Of a stretch of DNA of 22,541 nt, positions 7,029 to 13,434 are shown in pieces. Below the pieces are notes generated by a model that was not told the DNA's origin, searched no databases, and saw nothing but the letters and a program-made list of their open reading frames with translations. Where the stretch lies: contig CAZMUM010000059.1 in the NCBI GenBank assembly GCA_964569385.1, positions 1 through 22,541 of the forward strand, read 5' to 3'. Position numbers and translations under genes: made by a program. Position 1 is the stretch's first letter, and the number at the start of each line of letters is the position of its first letter. The stretch comes from JAADHX01 sp964569385. Its GTDB lineage: Bacteria > Actinomycetota > Acidimicrobiia > Acidimicrobiales > Poriferisodalaceae.

Positions 7029-7514
7029 ATGGATCCGACTCCTGACCTCCTGACAATCGAAGAAGCTGGACGCGTCCTGCGGATCGGCCGCACCAAGGCC
7101 TACGCCATGGGCCAGGAGTACCGAACGACCAACGCTCGAAGCGGGATGAAGGTGATCGAGGTCGGTGGCCAACTTCGCGTCCCCAAGGCCTGGCTCGAAG
7201 ACAAGCTCGGCGCCCCGGTCCTGTCCATTCCTCCCGTCCCTGGATCAGCTAAGCGCAACGGTCACGGCATCGATGAGGAACTCAGGCTGCCAGTTGACAT
7301 CCCGCAGCCAGCGGACGAGCCCACAAAGTCACCTAGTCGCAAGCGCCACCAGCGTAAGTGCGCACCCGTCAACGACAACCAGCTCACTCTCCCGTTCAGC
7401 TCACCCGCCATGCAGCGCACGATCACCTCCCAGCGACCCAACCAACGAGTGACAGACGAGTGCACAGGTGTGCGAGGTAGGTCGCGCCGATCTACCGGGA
7501 GGTGGCTGGCGTGA
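7029..7514 (+). CDS. Winged-helix (excisionase/MerR-like) DNA-binding protein upstream of the relaxase
   Basis: A 161-residue protein. Residues 7-60 have the pattern of the helix-turn-helix excisionase family: LLTIEEAGRVLRIGRTKAYA, then a wing, then GGQLRVPKAWLEDKL. The remaining 100 residues are basic, polar and of low similarity to anything that I know. The start at ATG 7029 is supported by AAGGA at 7014-7018; a GTG at 6999 in the same frame has no such site. Its stop codon overlaps the relaxase start (GTGA), so the two are co-translated. It may act as excisionase for the nearby integrase, or as an accessory protein that binds the transfer origin for the relaxase. Confidence 0.75.
   Translation: MDPTPDLLTIEEAGRVLRIGRTKAYAMGQEYRTTNARSGMKVIEVGGQLRVPKAWLEDKLGAPVLSIPPVPGSAKRNGHGIDEELRLPVDIPQPADEPTKSPSRKRHQRKCAPVNDNQLTLPFSSPAMQRTITSQRPNQRVTDECTGVRGRSRRSTGRWLA
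7497..7502 (+). promoter_or_regulatory. Ribosome binding site that fixes the relaxase start
   Basis: GGGAGG lies 8 nt upstream of GTG 7511. The in-frame GTG at 7502 overlaps this site, so 7511 is the better start. Confidence 0.65.
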
Positions 7515-10500
7515 CGGCCCGGGTCACGACGCTCAAGGGCGCCGACGCGGGCGCCTACTACGTCGAGGCGTTGCCGAACTACTACCTCAATTCGGGCGAA
7601 CCGGCAGGGATCTGGCACGGCAAGGGCGCCGAGCTGCTCGGGCTTGAGGGCGAGCTCATTGACGGCGAGTTCCTCAAGATCATGGCCGGCGTCCACCCTC
7701 GCCTGCTTGGTGATGTGCAGCTGGGCCGCGTCTATGGGGAGAAGTCCGTGCGCGGCTTCGACATCACCGCGTCGGCTCCGAAGTCGGTGTCCACGATGTT
7801 CGCCATCGGCGACGAGCACACCCGACAGGACGTTCTGGCCGCGCATGACACAGCGGTCGAGACGATGCTCGAATGGGTCGAAACCCACGCCCACACCCGC
7901 TACCGCATCGACGGCGAAGTCGCGGTTGTCGACGCGGAGGGGATCATCGCGGCGACGTTTCGCCAGCACACGTCGCGGGCGTTGGACCCGCAACTTCATA
8001 CCCATGTCGTGATCGCCAACCGGGTCCGGTCCGATGACCGGCGTTGGTTGGCCTTCGACGCCCGCACTCTCAAGCTTGATCAACGGACTCTGTCGGCGAT
8101 CTACCACTACACCCTGCGCTCAGAGTTGACCGGTCGTCTCGGTGTTGATTGGCAGCCGGTGGTGAACGGCATCGCCGAAATCTCCGGCATGGACGACGGC
8201 GTGCTCGAGGAGTTCTCGGCCCGCACCGCCGGGGTGCACCGCCGTGTCGATGAGAAGCTCGACCGGTTCATCGACACCTTCGACCGTGACCCGACACCGC
8301 GCGAACGGTGGAGACTTGAACGCGAAGCCGTAGTCGATTCGCGTCCGCCCAAAGCCCATGATATCGACGCCGCCGCGCTGCATGAGGGTTGGCGCAGCCA
8401 GGTGGAAGAGCTCGGCCTCGATCCGCACCAGGTTGTCGAGCAGGTCGTCGACTGGGTCGCACCGCACCAGATCGACGGCCCGGTCCTGTTCAAGGCCTGC
8501 CAAGATGCGATCGAGGCGCTGTCGCAGAAACAATCGACGTGGCGGCCCGCCGAGGTGACCCGAGAGATCGCCGCCGTGATCCCCACCGACAACACCTTCA
8601 ACGCCGACGCAATGGTCGAACTGCTGGACTTGATGACCGACACAGCAATGACCGAGCACTGCGTCGACATCTCCCGCCCCATCACCGACGGCGCACTACT
8701 GCGCCGCGACGGCCGCCCGGTGACCGAATCGGTCGCCGATCGGGCGCTCACCACCCCAGCGATCCTCGCTCAAGAAGAACGGTTGTTGGCGTGGGCCGAA
8801 CGCAGAATGGCCCACGACCCCACCGAATCGCCCGAAGCCGTACGCCGATCAGAAGTCGAGCTGACCGGACCTCAGGCCGAGACGGCCGCCGCGGTCGCGG
8901 GCGACGCCGACCTGGTGCTCGTGGTCGGCCCCGCCGGCACCGGCAAGACGACCGCACTCACCCCAGCCGTGGCGCAGCTCCAGGCCGATGGGCGGCCGGT
9001 GTTCGGTCTCGCCCCATCAGCGGCCGCTGCGGACGTCCTGTCGACGGAGACGGGCGTTGCGGCTGACACCATCGACAAGCTGCTGTATGAACACAGCGGT
9101 GATCGGACGCCCGATCATCGCTACAACCTGCCCGTCGGAGCAACGATCATCGTCGATGAGGCCGCCATGGCATCCACCGACAAGCTCGACCGATTTGCCG
9201 TCCTGGCGGATGACCGGGGTTGGCGGGTGGCGATGGTTGGTGATCCGATGCAATTCTCCGCTGTGGGCCGCGGCGGTATGTTCGAACACCTCATCGACAC
9301 CCACGGCGCCATCGAACTCGACCAGGTTCACCGCTTCAGCAACGAATGGGAACGCCAAGCGTCGCTTCAGCTCCGGCGAGGCGACCCGACCGTCGCCGAC
9401 ATCTACGACATCGAAGGCCGTCTCCATGGCGGCACCGCCATCCGCATGGAACGCGACGCCCTCCACGCCTGGGCCGATGCCCGAGCAAACGGCGAAACCG
9501 TCGTGCTCTCCGCCCCGACCAATGAAACTGTCGCCCGACTCAACCAGGCGGCGCAACAACACCGCATCGATTCTGGCGAGATCAACACGGCCGGTCGCAG
9601 CGTCGAGGCCGGCGGCCACCGGCTCCATGCCGGTGATGAGATCGTGACCCGGCGCAACTACCGACAGGTTCGCACCGACCAAGGCCTCCCGGTCCGCAAC
9701 CGCGACCACTGGACCATCGACACCGTGCACCGGGATGGAGCGATCACCGCCTACGGCTCGAGCGGAACCGTGAAACTCCCGGCCGATTACGTTACCGAGC
9801 ACGTCGAACTCGGCTACGCCCAGACAAGCCATGCTGTCCAGGGCCGCACCGTTGACCGATCGATCCTCCTACTGGACGGACCGACCGACAGTCGCGGCAT
9901 CTACGTCCCCATGACCCGAGGCCGCCACCACAACGACGCCTACATCGTCACCAACGACGAAGACACCGCCATCGACATCTTCGCCAACTCCATCGCCAAC
10001 AACTGGATCGACCAGCCAGCCCTGGCCCGCCGAGCCGAACTCGCCGGCACCAACCAGCACCGGCCTGGAACGCTCCCCGCCCACGAACTCCAAACCCTGC
10101 TCGGCCAACAAGCCCAACTCACCGCCACTCTCACCCAGCTCCGCACCGACCTCGCCGAGCTACCCGGCGACCACGCCTGGACCCTCGAACAACGCGAACG
10201 GGCCCAAACCGACCTGGCTGCCACCCGCTGCCGGCTACAAGACGCCACCGACACACTCGCCCAGTTCGATCGGCCCTTCAGACGACGAGGCCACGAAGCC
10301 GAGATCCGCAACGCCCACCACACCAACGAAACGCTGCCCGACAAGATCCAGACCCAGACCGCCGGTGTCGAGAAGCTGATTGATCAGCAGCGCGGCATCG
10401 ATAGGCGACTGACCCGAGCCGAAACCCTCAACAACCGGCGCCCGGCCATGGAAACCCAACTCGGCGACATCACAGACCGCCTCGACGACGACCGCCGCAA

Positions 10501-10801
10501 CCGCAGCCGCGGCACCCGCCGTCAACCACCCGGACGCATCACCGACACGCTCGGCCGTCGACCCCACGAAGCCAAACCCGGACGGACCTGGGACATTGCC
10601 GCCGGACAACTCGATCAACACCAGACCGCCTACGGTCTCAGCCGAGGACTCGGCTCCACCAAAGGCCCCAAGCTGCCGGTCGGGTTCCTCTTCAGCCGCG
10701 GCCTCACCCAGGACGCCACCCGAGCCGCGGACCAAGCAATCAGCAGCGAGCGACAACTCACCCAAGGAATCGAAGGCCCATCCCTCGGAATCGGACGATG
10801 A
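7511..10801 (+). CDS. MobF/TrwC-family conjugative relaxase with TraI-like helicase domain
   Basis: A 1,096-residue two-part enzyme. The N-terminal relaxase has paired tyrosines at 16-17 and 24-25, as in TrwC (Y18/Y26), and the metal-binding histidines H153, H163 and H165 (DPQLHTHVV). The helicase half has Walker A GPAGTGKT (K479) and Walker B IIVDEAAM (D549, E550), then later superfamily I motifs ending in AQTSHAVQGRT and VPMTRGRHHNDAY. The C-terminal 270 residues are Q/R/L-rich and probably form a coiled coil. It should nick oriT, become covalently linked to the strand and unwind DNA for transfer. It is coupled to the upstream wHTH gene. No coupling protein or secretion gene is visible, so transfer would depend on another element unless those genes lie outside. 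Confidence 0.93.
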   Translation: MTARVTTLKGADAGAYYVEALPNYYLNSGEPAGIWHGKGAELLGLEGELIDGEFLKIMAGVHPRLLGDVQLGRVYGEKSVRGFDITASAPKSVSTMFAIGDEHTRQDVLAAHDTAVETMLEWVETHAHTRYRIDGEVAVVDAEGIIAATFRQHTSRALDPQLHTHVVIANRVRSDDRRWLAFDARTLKLDQRTLSAIYHYTLRSELTGRLGVDWQPVVNGIAEISGMDDGVLEEFSARTAGVHRRVDEKLDRFIDTFDRDPTPRERWRLEREAVVDSRPPKAHDIDAAALHEGWRSQVEELGLDPHQVVEQVVDWVAPHQIDGPVLFKACQDAIEALSQKQSTWRPAEVTREIAAVIPTDNTFNADAMVELLDLMTDTAMTEHCVDISRPITDGALLRRDGRPVTESVADRALTTPAILAQEERLLAWAERRMAHDPTESPEAVRRSEVELTGPQAETAAAVAGDADLVLVVGPAGTGKTTALTPAVAQLQADGRPVFGLAPSAAAADVLSTETGVAADTIDKLLYEHSGDRTPDHRYNLPVGATIIVDEAAMASTDKLDRFAVLADDRGWRVAMVGDPMQFSAVGRGGMFEHLIDTHGAIELDQVHRFSNEWERQASLQLRRGDPTVADIYDIEGRLHGGTAIRMERDALHAWADARANGETVVLSAPTNETVARLNQAAQQHRIDSGEINTAGRSVEAGGHRLHAGDEIVTRRNYRQVRTDQGLPVRNRDHWTIDTVHRDGAITAYGSSGTVKLPADYVTEHVELGYAQTSHAVQGRTVDRSILLLDGPTDSRGIYVPMTRGRHHNDAYIVTNDEDTAIDIFANSIANNWIDQPALARRAELAGTNQHRPGTLPAHELQTLLGQQAQLTATLTQLRTDLAELPGDHAWTLEQRERAQTDLAATRCRLQDATDTLAQFDRPFRRRGHEAEIRNAHHTNETLPDKIQTQTAGVEKLIDQQRGIDRRLTRAETLNNRRPAMETQLGDITDRLDDDRRNRSRGTRRQPPGRITDTLGRRPHEAKPGRTWDIAAGQLDQHQTAYGLSRGLGSTKGPKLPVGFLFSRGLTQDATRAADQAISSERQLTQGIEGPSLGIGR

Positions 10802-10924
10802 AGGACCCAGGTCCTCCACTGACTAGACCCGATCAAGGTACTCGGTGCGATGGAAATCGCCGGCTGCACCTGATTCCTGACCCGCATGCAAGACGATCGA
10901 TCGGCGATGTGACATTGGTCTGAC

Positions 10925-10930
10925 TACTCT
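10925..10930 (+). promoter_or_regulatory. -10-like element for a leaderless start of the small ORF
   Basis: TACTCT (fits TANNNT) ends 6 nt before ATG 10937, and that ATG has no Shine-Dalgarno sequence. This suggests a leaderless promoter; no convincing -35 is seen. Confidence 0.3.
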
Positions 10931-10936
10931 GGACTC

Positions 10937-11206
10937 ATGGCAGTGCACGACCTCGAACCTCTGACGGCTGCTCAGCGGGCTCGGCTCCGATCCGTGCTCG
11001 ACATTTGGGCTGTCGAGCACCCTTCGCCGGACAGGCCACTCATCGGGTTTGGTGGTACGAGGATTCTGTCTCCGCTCAGCCTCGCAGCGTCCGTCGCTGA
11101 CCGCGATGAGGATGGGCAGGCGTTCGAGCGAATCGTTCGGATGGGAATGGATGTCGTCAGCTTCGATGAGATTGTGGCGCAGTTTCGGGAGGACACGGGC
11201 AAGTGA
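10937..11206 (+). CDS. Unrecognised 89-residue protein coupled to a caspase-like protease
   Basis: A small soluble protein of 89 residues that I do not recognise. It has no signal peptide, membrane segment or cysteine. It consists of a predicted N-terminal helix (LTAAQRARLRSVLDIWAVE), a central Gly/Pro loop and a C-terminal helical part rich in acidic residues. It starts at ATG 10937 under a leaderless-type -10. Its stop overlaps the GTG of the next gene by 4 bases, and the ribosome-binding site of that gene (GGGAGG, 11187-11192) lies inside it. Tight coupling to the protease suggests an inhibitor, adaptor, sensor or substrate; none of these is shown by the sequence. Confidence 0.65.
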   Translation: MAVHDLEPLTAAQRARLRSVLDIWAVEHPSPDRPLIGFGGTRILSPLSLAASVADRDEDGQAFERIVRMGMDVVSFDEIVAQFREDTGK

Positions 11207-11820
11207 GAATTCTGATCGTTCGGCCCGAGTCGGACGACGTTGAGCGGACCCTGGGCAGTTGGGCTGATCGCATCAGACTGGAACTGAACCGACAGCCAGC
11301 GAGGCACCCGACGGTGACGTCGACTGTCGATCTTTCAGGTGGGCAGGTCGACCGTACGGCGGTTGAAGACGCCGCCGTCGATGCAGACCTCCTACTGTTC
11401 TTCTGCCATGGGACTGACGCCAGCCTCGGGACGGCCCCCTTGGTCGATGGAAGTAACGCGCAGCTGACGGCTCAAACCGTCTGTGTGGCTGCTGCATGCC
11501 AGGCTGCAACACAACTCGGTAGTACGGCGGTCGCTCTCGGCGCATACGCCTTTATTGGCTACGCGGATCTTCTCGTTGTACTTCCCGGGACCCGACCCGA
11601 TCCGTTGGCAACCGCTCATAAGAACGGAGTAGCCACCCTTGTGGGTGGTGGGACGGTCGCTGAGGCTGAGGACGCAATCCGCCGCCACTACACAGATACC
11701 CGCGATCGATACCTGGGGGCTCTACGCGGGAGGCCGAATAGCACGATCATTTGGCTAGCCGCGCATGCGAATCAGCTGGCTCTCACTACTGTCGGGAACT
11801 CGGCCACGACTCTCGCATAG
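11203..11820 (+). CDS. Caspase/CHAT-like cysteine protease (clan CD fold)
   Basis: A 205-residue protein with features of a minimal caspase-like domain. A hydrophobic strand ends in the dyad histidine (LLLFFCHG, H69). A second strand ends in the candidate catalytic cysteine (VCVAAACQAA, C99), followed by GAYAFIGYADLL, the small-residue pattern seen after the cysteine in CHAT and gingipain-type peptidases. An N-terminal strand (MRILIVRPES) opens the fold. Start GTG 11203 has GGGAGG 10 nt upstream. Proteases of this type act as effectors in several bacterial immune and suicide systems, but they also occur in other roles. It has no sensor domain of its own, so the 89-residue partner may supply regulation. 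The family call is from motifs only and needs a profile search. Confidence 0.65.
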   Translation: MRILIVRPESDDVERTLGSWADRIRLELNRQPARHPTVTSTVDLSGGQVDRTAVEDAAVDADLLLFFCHGTDASLGTAPLVDGSNAQLTAQTVCVAAACQAATQLGSTAVALGAYAFIGYADLLVVLPGTRPDPLATAHKNGVATLVGGGTVAEAEDAIRRHYTDTRDRYLGALRGRPNSTIIWLAAHANQLALTTVGNSATTLA

Positions 11821-11923
11821 CTCCGCTATGTCAAGGTCAGTCGGAACGCCTCTTCCGGTCCAGTGGCCCTGGTTTCTGGAATGTGGGGTCTCAACCGGCT
11901 CCCGGCTACACCATTCGCAGGAC

Positions 11924-11947
11924 TGGGGCTCTCCCCGTTTGGCGGAC
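11924..11947 (+). repeat. IS3 terminal inverted repeat, left
   Basis: Begins TGGGGCTC and ends TTTGGCGGAC; it matches the reverse complement of the right end at 20 of 24 positions. Confidence 0.8.
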
Positions 11948-11953
11948 GGGTGA

Positions 11954-12841
11954 TTATGCTGCTTGACGGTACTGCTGTTCCCATTCGTTGGGTGCGAGAT
12001 CTTTGAGGCTGGTATGGATCCGTTTCGTGTTGTACCAGTTGATCCACGCGAAGATCGCTCTGCGAGCTTCGGCGCGTGTTGGGTAGACGCTGTCTTGAAG
12101 GCATTCGCGTTTGAGGGACTCCCAGAACGATTCGGCGACGGCGTTGTCGAAACATACCCCGGTGCGGCCTACTGATGGGCGCATCTGCCGGTCACAGCAG
12201 AAATCGATGTAGTCATTGGAGGTGTATTGGCTTCCCCGGTCGGCGTGGGCGATGATCCCAGTGACGGCACTGTCGCCGCCTCTGGCCCCGACAGCCATCT
12301 TCAAGGCGTCGAGGACGAGGTCGGTGCGCATGTGGTCGTCCATCGAGTAGCCGATAAGGCGCCTCGATCCAAGATCGAGCACTGACGCCAGATACAGCCA
12401 GCCTTCCCCGGTTGGGATGTAGGTGATGTCTTGACACCACCCAACATCAGGGGCTCCTGGGGTGAAGCGGCGGCCGACCAGGTCTGGGATCACATAGGGG
12501 TCCTGACCCGGGATCGTGGTCCGTAGTTTCCGGCGTCGACATCGTCCAGCCATACCATGGCGGCGCATCAGCCGTTCAACCCGTTTACGGTTCACACCGT
12601 GGCCGGCCTTGCGTAGAGCCTTGTACATGCGAGGCACCCCGTAGTTGCCGTCAGAGTCCTCGAAGATCTTGCCCATCAACTCAACCAGCTTCGCCTCTGC
12701 GATTTGGCGTTCGGTTGGCCCTGCAGCCTCTCGGGCTTTCCAATCGTAGAACCCCGAGGTTGACACCTCAGCTGCTTCGCACGCTGCGGTTACCGGGAAC
12801 CCGGCAGCCTTCTGGCCATCGACACACTCGTAGCGGCTCAC
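11954..12841 (-). CDS. IS3 transposase OrfB (DDE integrase domain)
   Basis: A 295-residue transposase catalytic subunit. An HTH_21-like region (about 42-100, with NYGVPRMYKALRKAG) precedes the rve/DDE domain. The catalytic triad is D138 (WCQDITYI), D201 (AHADRGSQY) and E237 (NAVAESFWE), with the canonical spacing of 35 residues between the last two. The GTG start at 12841 overlaps the TGA of orfA (GTGA), which suggests translational coupling. A frameshifted OrfAB fusion, as in many IS3 elements, is possible but no slippery site was clear. No truncation or stop interrupts it. Confidence 0.93.
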   Translation of the reverse strand: MSRYECVDGQKAAGFPVTAACEAAEVSTSGFYDWKAREAAGPTERQIAEAKLVELMGKIFEDSDGNYGVPRMYKALRKAGHGVNRKRVERLMRRHGMAGRCRRRKLRTTIPGQDPYVIPDLVGRRFTPGAPDVGWCQDITYIPTGEGWLYLASVLDLGSRRLIGYSMDDHMRTDLVLDALKMAVGARGGDSAVTGIIAHADRGSQYTSNDYIDFCCDRQMRPSVGRTGVCFDNAVAESFWESLKRECLQDSVYPTRAEARRAIFAWINWYNTKRIHTSLKDLAPNEWEQQYRQAA

Positions 12842-13155
12842 AGTGTCGACGTCTCGTTGATCCAGAAGGCCAGAGATCGTTTGAGTAGATCTCGTTCCAT
12901 CGAAAGCTTCGCACATCTCGTACGCAGCTCAACCAACTCGGACCGCTCATCCACGGTGAGCCCTTCACGCTCGCCTCGAGCGTCGCGTTCTTTACCGACC
13001 CAGTTCCCCAACGTTGTTTCACTCACCGAGCCCAACGATCGGGCTACATCGGCAATCGTGCGGCCCTCATCAAGGACCAACCCGACCGCGTCACGCCGGA
13101 ACTCCGGCGGATACTTCGACCGGCCCCACTGCTGCTTCCTCTGTTCTGTTGACAT
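12838..13155 (-). CDS. IS3 transposase OrfA (HTH_Tnp_1)
   Basis: A 105-residue DNA-binding subunit with a helix-turn-helix at about 12-50 (YPPEFRRDAVGLVLDEGRTI, then VARSLGSVSETTLGNWV). A leucine-rich coiled coil lies near the C-terminus (LVELRTRCAKLSMERDLLKR), used for dimerisation and contact with OrfB. AGGAG at 13166-13162 abuts an ATG at 13161 and is 6 nt from ATG 13155, so the latter is the likely start. The protein recognises the terminal repeats of the element. Confidence 0.92.
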   Translation of the reverse strand: MSTEQRKQQWGRSKYPPEFRRDAVGLVLDEGRTIADVARSLGSVSETTLGNWVGKERDARGEREGLTVDERSELVELRTRCAKLSMERDLLKRSLAFWINETSTL

Positions 13156-13175
13156 GAACATCTCCTATCCGAAAT

Positions 13176-13199
13176 GTCCGCCCAACAGGGGGATCCCCA
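13176..13199 (-). repeat. IS3 terminal inverted repeat, right
   Basis: Read on the minus strand it begins TGGGGATC and ends TTGGGCGGAC. It is flanked by GAC (13200-13202), the partner of GAC at 11921-11923. Confidence 0.8.
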
Positions 13200-13262
13200 G
13201 ACTGCTCCGGGACTGCCCGCTCTAGCGAGCCCCGGATGTTGCCATGTGATGAGGCCGACCAA

Positions 13263-13278
13263 GCCCCGCTCGCGGGGC
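13263..13278. repeat. GC-rich perfect hairpin upstream of hsdR
   Basis: GCCCCGC-TC-GCGGGGC is a 7-bp perfect inverted repeat. The 2-nt loop means that at least one pair must open in RNA. No T tract follows. It is part of the structured block between the IS and hsdR. Confidence 0.5.
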
Positions 13279-13309
13279 GAGGCTCGATCAATGATGTCCT
13301 ACCCACGGC

Positions 13310-13390
13310 GTCAAGGGCCGGCTGTGGGACTCCGCTGCGCTCTATGTCCTCGCCTCCGACCTTCGGCCGGTCTGACACCGGTCCCTTGAC
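13310..13390. other. Structured non-coding block (possible three-way junction) before hsdR
   Basis: GTCAAGGG-CCGG (13310-13321) pairs with CCGG-T-CCCTTGAC (13378-13390): 12 base pairs with one bulged base. The enclosed 56 bases contain further pairing, for example GACC...GGTC around TTCGGCC near 13358-13372. There is no coding evidence. It could be a leader RNA, an attachment or recombination structure, or the end of a lost mobile element. Confidence 0.4.
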
Positions 13391-13414
13391 ACCGAAATCG
13401 GTACGACATGTTGT
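13386..13414 (+). promoter_or_regulatory. Probable hsd operon promoter
   Basis: A consensus -35 TTGACA (13386-13391) is followed after 17 nt by TGTTGT (13409-13414), a weak -10. Transcription would start near 13420. The -35 overlaps the right arm of the large inverted repeat ending at 13390, so folding or protein binding there could control it. Confidence 0.4.
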
Positions 13415-13434
13415 TACGGGCCACAATGGAGTCA

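Larger units (their letters stand above)
11924..13199 (-). mobile_element. Complete IS3-family insertion sequence (1,276 bp)
   Basis: The element carries orfA and orfB on the minus strand between imperfect terminal inverted repeats at 11924-11947 and 13176-13199 (20 of 24 bases match). Its ends are TG...CA, as usual for IS3 elements. A 3-bp direct repeat GAC flanks it (11921-11923 and 13200-13202), which is the target duplication. Both reading frames are intact, so the copy looks young and may be active. It has inserted in the gap between the protease pair and the type I restriction operon without breaking a gene that I can see. Confidence 0.9.

Noticed and set aside
7262..8107. Minus-strand open frame of 281 codons
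   Set aside because: It is antisense to the relaxase and the wHTH gene, a GC-bias shadow without recognisable protein features.
10802..10815. AGGACC-CA-GGTCCT hairpin right after the relaxase stop
   Set aside because: A 2-nt loop, a short stem and no T tract make it a poor terminator; it may be chance in GC-rich DNA.
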